Positions 54,274 through 64,000 of a stretch of 64,000 nucleotides of DNA are shown here, one piece after another (positions within the stretch are counted from its first letter, which is position 1; each line of letters begins with the position of its first letter). Source of the DNA: Linum tenue. Lineage: Eukaryota > Streptophyta > Magnoliopsida > Malpighiales > Linaceae. The DNA lies in NCBI GenBank assembly GCA_946122785.1, contig CAMGYJ010000006.1, forward strand, positions 70,247,676-70,311,675. Reading direction: 5' to 3'. Position numbers and translations under genes: made by a program. The notes under the pieces are model-generated. The model had not been told where the DNA came from. It did not search any database and was given only the letters and a program-made list of their open reading frames with translations.

Positions 54274-55290
54274 CCATTAAAGTACGATTCCACCTTTCTG
54301 CAACACCATTTTGTTGCGGTGTTCCTGACATAGTGTATTGAGCACAAATACCACGTCTTTCTAGGAACTTAGCAAATGGACTAGGGCACTGTCCATTTTC
54401 ATCATATTTTCTATAATATTCTCCACCTCTATCAGATCTGACAATTTTCACCTTTCTTTCTAATTGCCTCTCAACTTCATTGATAAACACCTCAAGAGTA
54501 GCTACCGACTGAGATTTTTCAAGTAGCAAATAGATATATCCATAACATGAAAAATCATCGATAAAGGTAATGAAATACTTTTCTCCACCTAGAGATGGAA
54601 CATCAAAAGGCCCACAAATATCAGTGTGCATAATTTCAAGGAGCTGTGAGCTTCTTGTGGCTGCTTTCTTAAGTGTGTGTTTCGTGTGTTTCCCCTTAAT
54701 ACACTCAACACAAATTCCAATGTCAGTAAAGTCCAAATGAAGAAGGATTTCATTCTTTACTAGCCTTTCCATTCTTTCTTTGGATATGCGACCCAAACGT
54801 TTATGCCACAAGTAAGCAGAGGATTCATCAAACAAACCACACTTAATACCAATATTATGATGCAAGGTTAAGAGAGACTTGACAAATGGGGTATCAAGTT
54901 TTAGTTTGTACAAATCATCAATAAGGGTAACAGATCCCAATAAAACATTATGTTTGAACAAACTAATAGAACCATTTCCAATGTTCCAAAAATACCGAGC
55001 TTTATCTAGTTGAGACACAGAAATCAAATTAAGAGAAATAGAAGGAGCATAAAGGATATTGACAAGGTCCAAATGATGACGAGTATCTAAAACCAAACGA
55101 TAAGTCCCAATAGTTTCAACTGGAACTTTGGCTCGGTTTCCCATATAGATGAACTTCTCATTTTGCCTTATGGTTTGGGTCGTAAGGAATCCCTGCATCG
55201 TTTTGGAAACATGAATGGTACAACTAGTGTCAATCCACCAAGTATTATAAGGAACCTCAATTAAATTTGATTCGAAACATACTGAAACAC
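54274..55290 (-). pseudogene. Copia protease remnant, GAG-pre-integrase and integrase front
   Basis: The frame contains WHKRLGRISKERMERL (pre-integrase), ICVECIKGKHTKHT (zinc site), then MHTDICGPFDVPSLGGEKYF with catalytic Asp, FIDDFSCYGYIY, SDRGGEYY with the second Asp, and GTPQQNGVAERWNRTLMDI with the Glu region. The D-D-E set is present. The frame is cut at 54266-54273 by the 1.18-kb insert. The protease active site preceding it is degraded. Confidence 0.87.
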
Positions 55291-55326
55291 TAGGCTTACC
55301 CTATCTTTCGAACACTGCCTTTCATT

Positions 55327-56205
55327 TCAAGCAATCTTTCTGATAATGTCCGGCTTTCTTACAGAAGTGGCATATATCCTTACTTGGTTCCTTCTTGTGG
55401 ATTTTGGCAGAAGACTCTCATTCACCTTTGATAGTCCTTCATTGCCCTTCCCATTCTTGTTCCATGGTTTCTTTCCAACTCCTTTATAACCAACAAAATT
55501 GGCAGAATGATTTCCTGGTTTCTTAAGCCTTGCTTCCTCTTGAATGAGCATGCTTTGTAATTCATGCACATTCCATTTATCCTTTAGAGTATTGTAATGC
55601 ACATGAAATGTGCCACACTCTAGAGGCAATGAATTAAGGATGAAAGTTACTAGGAAATATTCATTAAGTTCCATTCCCATGGTCTTTAGTCTTGCTGCAA
55701 TATTCGTCATTTCGACGATATGCTCATGCATGGTACGAGAACCATCAAACTTCATGGTGGTTAGCGTACGCATCAGTGTCCTAACAAGCGACTTATCAGC
55801 AGACTCAGATTGAGAGCTTTCATTCACGGAATTCATAAATTCCTTAGCACTTTCAATATCATTGAAAGTTGACTTAATATTGTTTGCTCCAGTCATTCAC
55901 ATAAACATTAGCCTCATTCTATTAGATCTTGCCCAAGCTTTATGGAAAGACTTTTCCTCAGCACTACTAACATTAGTAAGAGCAACAGGTTTCTCACTTA
56001 AGAGTGCCAAATCAAGATCCAGAACACCAAGATGAAACTGAACTTGTTCAGCCCAATCAGAGAAGTTGAGGCCATTAAACTTAACAACAAACGTGGCTTG
56101 CGAATGAAGGAAAACAGGAACATATGCTGCAAACATATATAACATGTACTCACACATTAATGCATTGAGTAATAAGCATAAACTATAATACAGATTCGGA
56201 AGCAT
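55327..56205 (-). pseudogene. Copia gag
   Basis: The upstream frame has FNGLNFSDWAEQVQFHLGVL, the Copia gag N-terminal fold. The downstream frame (55896-55327) has FDGSRTMHEHIVEMTNIAAR, then LNEYFLVTFILNSLP, and a Gly/Lys-rich tail. A frameshift near 55400 precedes the zinc knuckle (C-H-F-C-K-K-A-G-H-Y-Q-K in the other frame). Stops at 55897 and 55327 break it. Confidence 0.85.
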
Positions 56206-56996
56206 AAATATAAAATATATATTGGTGCTACCTTTGGGCAAAACAACAATATATTTTCGATAAATAATCGTAATTGATGCTCAAAATAATTTCATATATT
56301 TGGTGATAGACATACTCAAATTAGATATACTTGCGATCTTTGGATATACTAAATATATCTAACCAAATACATCAATTTACCACGATAATGTTCATGAATT
56401 ATAAAACGAGCAATCAACCTTTGGGCGATTCAAAAATATTTTATAATCACGAACTTCAAATTTAAAGCATCACATAAACATTAGTAGTCGAACTTGATTC
56501 AACTTGATATATATAAACCTTCTAATTTGGCCACTTTGGTGACTAACAAATTAATCATAACATAGATATCAAAATTAAGGATTGACTTAAGGCAAAACAA
56601 TTTTACTCAATCTCACATACGTAGAGCTTATCTCTTTAATTGCTTAATATAATCATGATAATAGTTTTACATAAGTAAGCCTAAAGCCAAAGCAATCACT
56701 CAACCGATTAAAAAGAAAACTTAGAATCACAACCTATAATCGTCAACGGTTTAAAACCCTTGTTTGTAAAGAACGTCAGATGTCATTGCTAACAAATTAT
56801 ATGGCAATCCACTAACTCGGGCAATGTATGCTTATAAAACAGGACATCGAATTATACAGTCAAACAAACATCAATTATATTCGATAAGCATAATCGCAAA
56901 ATATAGAGATACACGATGATGCAACGGAAAAATAAATACGAAACAAACATAATCGAAAATCATCCATTCATATAAACCTTAGGCTCTTATACCACA

Positions 56997-57379
56997 TGTA
57001 AACATAAATTCTAATAGCATGGATCTTAGAATTAGATGATTTCACGAATCGATAATAGATCGAGGAAACCTACCTTGATCCATGACGAGAGCGGCGGCAG
57101 TAGCTTGAGTAGTAATCACCGGAATTGAGTTTCTCCCTCTTGACCCCTTTAGGTTTTAGGTTTAGAGATTTCTGTGATGGCTAAGAAATTCTACGTAATG
57201 GGTTGAGAGAGAACCAATCCTAGGGCTTATTTATATAGACCCACCATCAAGATATATTAGGAATTTACCTTTCATTAACCTATTCAATATAGAACTTACC
57301 TTATATATTAAACCATTAAGTGATAAGTACACTTGAGCCACAATTATTCCCTTTTCTGACCTACGGGAATAGGCTTACA
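56997..57379 (-). repeat. 5' LTR of the 7.2-kb Copia
   Basis: On the minus strand TGTAAGCCTATTCCC... to ...TTATGTTTACA, then CA and the primer-binding site (56982-56994). Confidence 0.9.
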
Positions 57380-57639
57380 GCGGCCGCAGCCCCGGCGGTG
57401 GTGGTGGCCGAGCCGCCTGCGGTGGAGGTGGCGGTGGACGGGGGAAGAGAGGGATGTTTGGGAGGGGAGTCTGGGAGAGTTTGATGGGGAAATTTGCGAA
57501 GTGCAGAGAGAGAGAGAGGATACAAGTGCAGAGGAATGAGGCTGGATTGTCCACTTCATCGCAATGGGCCTTGTTTCTACGATTGCCGGTTTATGTGCAA
57601 AGCCCATTGCCGTCACCGCCGGCGATAGTGATATGATAA

Positions 57640-57970
57640 TCCTTCGGTCCATTTTTCGGGCAAGTTTTTGTTTTCGGGTGTTTTTGTGTTTGGGCTGGGC
57701 TTTCCGGTATAGTCTTCCCGATAGCTTCTTCAACTCTTTTCCGGTTTCCGCCATGGCTACTACCACTAGTAGTAGCTGTTTCAGTAACTCTTCTTTGGCT
57801 TGTACCATTCACATCAAAGCCCAAAAAGAAAAAATATTAAAATAAGAGGAATAGTTCCATAAACATAGTATTAATTATTAATTAAATCTACACATAAATA
57901 TAAGGGAATGTCAGGGTAAATTATTTGCCACGTCAGACCGTGCTCAACAGCCCATAAAAAACGGAAGGGC
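57640..57970. other. Spacer with short frames only
   Basis: No ORF is convincing on either strand. A 30-codon plus frame (ATG at about 57752, MATTTSSSCFSNSSLAC) is Ser/Thr-rich like a plastid targeting start but ends at once. CCCATAAAAAAC at about 57951-57962 could be a TATA-like element for the next transcription unit. Confidence 0.3.
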
Positions 57971-58041
57971 TTTTGCGTCATTCCATTGAGCTTTCGTATT
58001 CCTTCTCCTGCTCGGTTCTTCTCTGCCAATTTCTCGCATGG

Positions 58042-58345
58042 GTCTCCGTCCCTTCGCTGGTTATCGACGACGCCCGTTGCTCACCACCGTTGACTCTTCG
58101 AAGTTCCCGACGATGTCTCCGTCCCTTCCCCTGTTGTCGACGGCGCCCCATTGCTCACCGCCGCTGACTCTCTCAAGTTCCCGACTAGGTCTCCGTCCCA
58201 TCCCCTGTTGTCTACGCCGCCCCATTGCTCACCGCTGACCTAAAAAATTAACCCGCCTCTCCTCTCTCTATGTTTACCTTGCCACGCAGGGTCGTGACTC
58301 TTCCAATTTCCCGACGAGGTCTCCGTCCGATTCCCCTGTTGTCTC
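58042..58345. repeat. Tandem repeat, unit 73-74 bp
   Basis: GTCTCCGTCC recurs at 58042, 58115, 58189 and, after a 56-bp foreign stretch, at 58319. Each is followed by (C)CCTGTTGTC-like and GCTCACC-GCTGACTCT...AAGTTCCCGAC words. Units are diverged by several substitutions. The frame stays open through the first three units because 73+74 is 147 (49 codons). Confidence 0.88.
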
Positions 58346-58349
58346 GCTT

Positions 58350-60030
58350 GAAGGACCAACACTAGCCGAAGTGGATAAGGACAGGACGCGTCTTGAGGGT
58401 GGTACTGGTAGGTGGATTCGTTATTGTTTGTAAATGAATTTAATTATATTCCAATTGTTATTAGCTGTGTTCTTCTTACTCACAGTTATTGATAAGTTGA
58501 AATCCCGACTCAATGACGTCGATCGTCACTTTAGCTAGGAGGAGAAGGAAGTTCCTTTTGGTAATACGATTGTATCCATGAATTACGGGTTCTCTCACTT
58601 CCAAGTATGTCTCAATCTACCTTTGAATTCCCACATTTAGTTATTAGGTATCCATTTCTTAAATTTGGACTTTGGAGCATTGTTTTATAATGAATAGTTG
58701 TATACTCCAAAAGTATGTTCACCTATCTAATGGGTTCTTTCGTTGTCATTGTCTTTGTTAGTATTGGAAAGAAACTTTTATTCTGCATTAACAAACAGAA
58801 AGTAAAGAAGTCCATCTATTATGTTTTCAATGGTTCTAATTTGTTTTCTGTAATCCATTGCGGTGTTGATGTTATTGTACGGCATAGGATGTTCCTTTGA
58901 AAACCTTGCAAGCAAATTTGTGAAAACGGAAGAATGATTCAGATTTGTGAAAAACGGAAGAAATTTGGAACTCCTAAATGATTTCATCGACGTGGTAAGC
59001 GATCTGTATTTTCTATTTATTGCTTTTCTTTTAGTTGATTATATCAACAGTTCCTTTTCAACAGCATGAAATTGAGCTTCCTGTTATTGTTATGTTGCCA
59101 TCTGTGAGTTATTACTTTCCTTGGGGTAATTAGGTTAGGCCTCAACTTTTAATCCATGGTTTAATGAATTATTTCCTCATTTACTTTGATGCTTTTATCA
59201 GCAATGATTTCTAACATGGTTTCTAACGTGGTAACTTCTTTGTTCCATATTTGAACTCTTATTTACAGAGTTAAATCCTTTTGATGGGAGGTGAACTTGC
59301 AAACTTTCTCGAAGCTGAAAGAACATATTGGAGGTTCCAATAGGTGGGAATGTCAGAAGGTGTCAAAATCACCAGCAAAGGGAAACTAATAGAAGATCTA
59401 ATGCAGTAGTAGCTAGAGAAGCTATGTTGATACTTTGAATTCTTGAACTTCTGACAGCTTGCACTTATGATGTGGTTAGTATGGCATATGACTCATTTAC
59501 AAATCATTTTACTCCAATTATAAAGTTTGGATCTTCGAACCTGCTGAGATTAACCAATTTACATGCTATACAGATTTGCAGCAGCTTAGACAGATGGAAT
59601 TCGTTCCTGCAGGACTAAAGGAACAAGAAGTGGTATTTGCTGACTATGGGATGTATGTGAATGGTTTGCTTCGTATTGAGTGTTTTACAATTATATTGTA
59701 AGTGGTGGTCTTTATAATTTCATTCTTTCATAGATTGAAAACTCAGGATAAATTCCTGGTGTGGCGTAAGGATGTTACTGCTTTATGTGTGTTGTTCTTG
59801 GTAGCATTGGAAGCGGGTGTCATTTATTTGTGGAATGTAATTATGTTTGTTGTGTTTTGAAAATGTGCCTCCAGCAGGAAGCCTTCCCAGTTGGATTGGA
59901 TCACTGGAAATTAGTGTTGCATTGGTGTACTATGCGTTGGAAAGGAAAAGAATTGCCAAGAGTGGACAACTTATTGTCCATGACTGTAATAATTTCCTCT
60001 GTGTAGAGAGAGATGTGCTACATTGTTGGC
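58350..60030 (+). other. Exon-like fragments upstream of the CCT exons, function unknown
   Basis: Several stretches look like exons bounded by GT/AG. One ends GPTLAEVDKDRTRLEGGT. One after a CTCACAG acceptor reads VIDKLKSRLNDVDRHFS, a TAG stop, then EEKEVPFGNTIVSMNYGFSHFQ. A later one has LRQMEFVPAGLKEQEVVFAD. They contain stops and cannot be chained into one protein. They may be a decayed gene, possibly but not demonstrably the 5' part of the CCT gene. Confidence 0.3.
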
Positions 60031-60298
60031 AGTGATCCAGTGAGAATTCCATTCCAGATTAGTACACAAATTTGGCAATTTCACAGGCTGAGAAAGGATA
60101 ATGATCCAGATCTTCATGGTGCCTTACATAAATTTTTTTTTTTTTTTTTTTTGTAGTGCTTGATGTAGAGTATGTCCTACAAATTTCCAAGCATAACTGC
60201 TGCTGAAAAGGTGGACAGAGAAATATGCATATATGATAAATTCAGAACGTACGGTTCGTTTCTTTTCAGTTAGTCTAATACCTAATTTCTTATGGCAG

Positions 60299-60663
60299 GC
60301 TCTTGGAAATGGAAACGTGGGACACATCCATTCTCCGCGGCCACTGCTCAGTAGCAGCAACTCCACATCTGAAGCCCGGATGGAAAAGCTTTCGAGGTAC
60401 CGAAACAAGAAGAATAAGAGGAACTTTGGTAGGAAGATCAAGGTAAAGTCATCCTAACAACTGACATCACTGTTCTTTATTCGATCCATATGGCGTGCAG
60501 ACTGTTCTATAGCTCTCCACTATTAAAATTCAGCCTCATATTCTTTTTGCCTTTCTTTTCAAGTATGCCTGTAGGGAAGGCCTTAGCGGACAGCCAACCG
60601 AGGATTCGGGGAAGGTTCACCAAGACAGAAGAATCTGATGTGATCAAAGGACAACAACAATGA
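60299..60663 (+). pseudogene. CCT-motif protein, last two exons, frameshifted
   Basis: Exon 60299-60442 follows a CTTATGGCAG acceptor. It encodes a Ser-rich lead-in (HSPRPLLSSSNSTSE) and then the front of a CCT domain: ARMEKLSRYRNKKNKRNFGR plus KIK. The intron begins GTAAAG at 60443. The next exon from 60564 continues YACR, but one extra G in the GGG at 60574-60576 shifts the frame. The sister frame reads KALADSQPRIRGRFTKTEES to TGA at 60661-60663, exactly the rest of a CCT domain. CCT domains occur in CONSTANS-like, PRR and related regulators of flowering and light response and mediate DNA/NF-Y binding. The upstream part of the gene was not found. Either a pseudogene or an assembly error of one base. 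Confidence 0.78.
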
Positions 60664-61744
60664 CTATCTCTAACTAATCTTGCTGGTGCCGGTGCCGATG
60701 ATGATGAAGGAACCAGCCAGTTGAAGAAACTGCAGGTATGAAATAGTTTTTAGTCCATACGAGGAAAAGAATCTAAGTACTGAGTAGTAGTAGTGGCAAG
60801 GCTGCCTAATCTGTAATCAATGGAGAAAAGAAAAAAGAGAAGCTAAGTATTTAGTGTTGGAATAAACTTAATTCCGCCTCATCAAGCAAGGAAAAGCCAA
60901 AAAGAGAGTATAGTAGTTTGATTGATTTTTATCAGCCTCTGTGATTAACTTGAATCTCTAGACCAGGCACTTGGCCATTTAAGTGTAGTAGAAAGTTTGT
61001 ATATATAGTAGATGTTGTGGAATAAGACGAAGGGAGGAAGGCAGATTTGTAATCAATTGCGTCAACACAAGTATGCAGAGTGTTCCAGTTGGTGGTAGGG
61101 CTTTATGTTAATAAAATTGATTTCTCCATAAACACACAGTTGGTTGTCATTCTCAAATGAATATGGAATTTGAAATTAAAAATAAAAAGCAAAGCTTTCT
61201 GTATGATAATGGTAACTTACCGCCTATACAATTTTTACCATTGCAGGTTCCATCAAATGGTTGTTTATTCCACCAGCTTGCGATTCTGCCACTTCGAGAC
61301 ATCAGTGTTAATTCAATAGCCTGTTTTTTGTGTCTGCGCCGCAAACTATTTGGAATTTGTTTTTTTTTTACTAATTTAGCAGTTAAGAAGTGGCCTATAG
61401 CAGTCAATTTTACCGGCCAACGGGCCGGGCCTGATGCTAGTTTTTGTTTGTAAGAAAGTGTCAATGTTGCCAACTTGTGAATTTTCCCCAAGTGCTTATC
61501 TTATAAGAAATTATTTTTGAATTTTCATAGTAAGATAAGTTACGATTATAACTGTAACATTGAAACTCAAGTACATGTATTGTGTCCCAAAACAAAATAA
61601 AAAAATTATAAATACCCAACTTCCAAATCAACCCTTAGTTAAATCACAATTTTGTTTTAGGTAGAATGCATGGATAAAATTTTGTTCGACGGGGTTTAAT
61701 AAGTTTATATTTTATTATAATAACTCAATATATAGTTACATATC
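60664..61744. other. Downstream DNA without a recognised gene
   Basis: Contains probable 3' UTR of the CCT locus and AT-rich DNA. 61150-61460 is open in two frames, but neither resembles a known protein. Confidence 0.4.
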
Positions 61745-62612
61745 TTTTTTTCACAGTAAGAGGATCCTTATATGCCATCCGAAAAGAAACCAAATGTTCG
61801 TTACATGAATGGTGCAATGATATTAACAATTAAGATCCATTCCAAAGATAATGAAGTTGTCCTAGCTTGGCGAGCAACCCAATCTGCAAGCCGATTAAGC
61901 CGTCGGGGAACGAACTCAATCCGAATCCAAGGAGCATACTAAAGAAAGAGAGACATCTGACCAATGGTAGCTCGACAATGCTATGGCCATGCCAAGGAGT
62001 CCTGATTGAGAGCAAGAGATTTCACCTGAAAATCCGTACGAATGCAGGTAGGAATCCCATCATGAATCGCAAGCAGGATGGCGTTGAGGAGACCAAGCGC
62101 TTCAGCCTGAATCGGATGCAAACACAGGAAAGTCTCAACCTTGTCGTCGTACACCTGACCATGATAATTGTCAATAGTAATCCCATAAGTCGCCAAACTC
62201 GAGTCAGAAACAAACGACCCATCACAGTACATTACTCGAGAGAACGGCGGTGATGTGGTGTTGGAACAGGAACCCCAAGGTGAGGGTGCAATAGAGCCGG
62301 TTTGAAAGAAGAATAAAGAGTAGGAGAAGTCCGTGATTCTTCCCATTCTATGAGAGTCACTAATGACTTAATTGCGGATGAGGTCGGGGAAGGAGCCATG
62401 TTGTCGAAGATGAAAGCGTTCCGAACAAGCCAAATATTCGAAAGGTGGTATGCAATCTTGCAAACATGAGATTCAGAGTGGGTGCCCGTCAGGTTAAAGA
62501 ACCAAGAGGCGAATGAGGCATCTTGAGAGGGAGGAGCAATCAATCCTGAGAGTTGCCAAGTCTTCGACACATGCTGACAGTGGAAGAGAAGAGTTTCCAA
62601 GTCTCTTTCAAA
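61745..62612 (-). mobile_element. 5'-truncated LINE (zf-RVT end and RNase H)
   Basis: On the minus strand the frame begins ETLLFHCQHVSKTWQLSG, the end of the LINE zf-RVT domain. It then gives a helical linker (SNIWLVRNAFIFDN) and, after a frameshift near 62250-62330, RNase H with VMYCDGSFVSDSSLATYG and GQVYDDKVE. It closes near 61980-61850. The 3' end is a poly(A) seen as T7 at 61745-61751 on the plus strand. Its RNase H wording matches that of the LINE at 21976-30647. Its 5' truncation point coincides with the start of the satellite. Confidence 0.83.
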
Positions 62613-63937
62613 GTTGCCAAGTCCTTAAGCACCGATTCGGGTGGATTTCTTCCAATCCATTTTTGGCAGATTCCAAATGGGTTCCATCACAGATTTCGGG
62701 CGATTATTCCGAAATACCATTTTCTTCCATTTTGGAGGCTACAGATCACGGATTCCGCCCGAGGCTATTCTCCACTGATAATGAACTATATTGATGCTAT
62801 TCCCCATTGATGATTAAGCCCATTTAGAACCAAATTGGGCCAAATTATTTTCGGATGGTATTTTCGAAATTCTTTCGGCGATTTTTTTCCGAAAGACCAT
62901 TTTCCTTGGATTTTAAGGCTACAGATCACGAATTTGGCCTGAGACTATTCTTCAACAATGATTAAGTTCCTTAAGCACCGATTCCGGTGGATTTCTTTCA
63001 GGTCCCATCACAGATTTCAGGCGATTATTCTAAAATGCCGTTTTCTTTCGATTTCTGAGGATACAGATCACGGATTCGGCCCGATGTTATTCACCACTGA
63101 CAATGAACTATATTGATCCTATTCCCCATCGATGATTAAGCACCGAATTGGGCAAAATTATTTTTGGACGGCATTTCCGTAATTATTTAGGCAATTTTTT
63201 TCGATAGGTAATTTTTCTTGGATTTTGAAGGCTACAGATCACGGATTTGGCCTGATACTATTCTTCAACGATGATTAAGTTCCTTAAGCACCGATTCGGG
63301 TGCATTTCTTTCGGGTCCATTTTTGGCAGATTCCAAAGGGGTACCATCACAGATTTCGAGGGATTATTCCGTAATGCCATTTTCTTTCGATTTCGGAGGC
63401 TACAGATAACGGATTCGGCCTGAGGCTATTCACCTCTGATAATGAACTATATTGATCCTATTCCCCATCGATGATAAAGCCAAGTAAGCACCGAATTGGG
63501 CAAAACTATTTTTAGATGGCATTTTCGTAATTCTTTGGGCGATTTTTTTTCGCAATGCCATTTTCCTTGGATTTTGAAGGCTACAGATCACGGATTTGGC
63601 CTGGGACTATTCTTCAACGATGATTAAATTCCTTAAGCACCGATTCGTGTGGATTCTTTCCGGTCCAATTTTGGCAGATTCCAAACGGTACCATCACAGA
63701 TTTCGGGCGATTATTGCGAAATTTCATTTTCTTTCGATTTTGGAGGCTACAGATCACGGATTCGGCCCGAGGCTATTCACCACTGACAATGAACTATATT
63801 GATCCTATTCCCCATCGATGATTAAGCCCATTAAGCACCGAATTGGGCAAAATTACTTTTGGATGGCATTTTCGTAATTATTTGGGCAATTTTTTTTCGA
63901 AAGATAATTTTCCTTGGATTTTGAAGGCTACAGATTA
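62613..63937. repeat. Dimeric tandem satellite, unit about 346 bp, nearly four copies
   Basis: CCTTAAGCACCGATTC recurs at 62623, 62969, 63282 and 63631 (spacings 346, 313, 349; the short one lacks about 30 bp around 63000). Each unit consists of two related halves of about 170 bp sharing GCACCGAaTT-GGGC, a TTTCG-GCGATTaTT-CGaAAtgCCATTTTC core, GGCTACAGATCACGGATT-GGCC and CGATGATTAAG. The halves have diverged consistently between type A (ends AATGAACTATATTGATCC...) and type B (ends ACTATTCTTCAACGATG). No coding sequence; the small ORFs here are repeat artefacts. Confidence 0.93.
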
Positions 63938-64000
63938 GAGCATCCACATTGCAATTGCATTCTCAATTGCAAAATGACATGTCATAGGTGGTTGCAATTG
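63938..64000. mobile_element. Possible left end of a further MITE at the window edge
   Basis: The satellite breaks off and the phrase GAGCATCCACATTGCAATTGC begins, with an internal GCAATTGC palindrome. GAGCATCCACAnTG is a common start of plant MITEs, but the right end is outside the window. Confidence 0.3.

Larger units (their letters stand above)
50167..57379 (-). mobile_element. Copia retrotransposon with both LTRs (7.2 kb), decayed
   Basis: LTRs at 50167-50502 (3', 336 bp) and 56997-57379 (5', 383 bp) are recognisably alike. The main difference is a stretch of about 46 bp present only in the 5' copy (GAGTTTCTCCCTCTTGACCC...). The 5' LTR is followed on the minus strand by TGGTATAAGAGCC, one mismatch from the usual initiator-Met primer site. 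A polypurine tract (GGTGGGAGAA) precedes the 3' LTR. Flanks GCGCC and GCGGC agree at 4 of 5. Coding order gag, protease, integrase, RT, RNase H is Copia. A 1.18-kb insert interrupts integrase. Confidence 0.92.
50052..57628 (+). pseudogene. Small Cys-rich protein gene split by the Copia element
   Basis: 50052-50166 encodes a frame starting MKINYTEIAAKNSGGGG, then an acidic and Val-rich part (GMDGVEVAVGRKNGV). The Copia insertion follows. Host sequence resumes at 57380 with Gly/Ala/Val-rich coding-like DNA (VEVAVDGG in one frame), then GMFGRGVWESLMGKFAKC. A (GA)n stretch at 57508-57521 shifts the frame, after which 57530-57628 reads CRGMRLDCPLHRNGPCFYDC and then RFMCKAHC to TAG at 57626-57628. 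Six Cys in a D-C-P-x-H / P-C-F-Y-D-C / C-K-A-H-C arrangement look constrained. I do not know the family. The gene seems destroyed by the insertion plus a slippage frameshift. Upstream, a CACTA element also separates it from a TATA-like box. Frames in the Gly-rich part are uncertain. Confidence 0.45.

Noticed and set aside
1..64000. CRISPR, bacterial operon, prophage or biosynthetic cluster
   Set aside because: Introns, plant tRNA and plant transposons throughout; spaced repeats seen (solo LTR, satellite) have no CRISPR geometry.

Overview
This window is nuclear DNA of a flowering plant, most likely a eudicot. It has GT-AG introns, a plant tRNA-Glu gene, plant-type Copia, Gypsy, LINE, hAT, CACTA, Mutator-like and TRIM elements, and a few conserved plant genes separated by kilobases of nested transposons. 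There is no bacterial, viral or organellar gene organisation.

Host genes, left to right: tRNA-Glu(CTC) at 5917-5989; a four-exon LTV1 ribosome-biogenesis gene (6248-8269, +); a small secreted-peptide-like ORF (9019-9309, -); an intronless EF-hand/TPR protein of 803 residues (17718-20129, -); a 13-exon DUF726/TMCO4-like alpha/beta-hydrolase (42485-46236, +) with a complete TRIM retroelement in intron 1; a small Cys-rich gene split by a Copia element (about 50052-57628, +); and the last two exons of a frameshifted CCT-motif gene (60299-60663, +). The host genes do not form a pathway. They are independent islands.

The rest is a layered transposon landscape in which many insertion boundaries can be read to the base from target-site duplications. 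(1) A LINE fragment at 2090-3350 is split by a hAT MITE. (2) A Copia with only its 5' LTR lies at 3625-5601. (3) A 3.97-kb hAT transposon (10803-14771) sits inside a 278-bp hAT MITE. (4) A full-length LINE (21976-30647, -, 12-bp TSD) was hit by a hAT MITE and by a 1.6-kb poly(A) non-autonomous retroelement. (5) A degraded Gypsy (31650-40675, -) carries four direct insertions: a 1.4-kb solo LTR, a 443-bp hAT MITE, a 3.2-kb hAT that itself holds two elements, and a 2.1-kb hAT-like element that itself holds foldback DNA. (6) A CACTA element (46635-49928) contains another hAT MITE. (7) A Copia with both LTRs (50167-57379) contains an unidentified 1.2-kb insert. (8) A 5'-truncated LINE (61745-62612) abuts a dimeric tandem satellite (62613-63937) that nearly reaches the right edge.

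I found no defence, biosynthetic or other multi-gene system. The most informative material is the nesting record, the unidentified inserts, the dimeric satellite, the peptide-like gene and the transposon-split Cys-rich gene. All family names come from reading motifs by eye. No database search was run.
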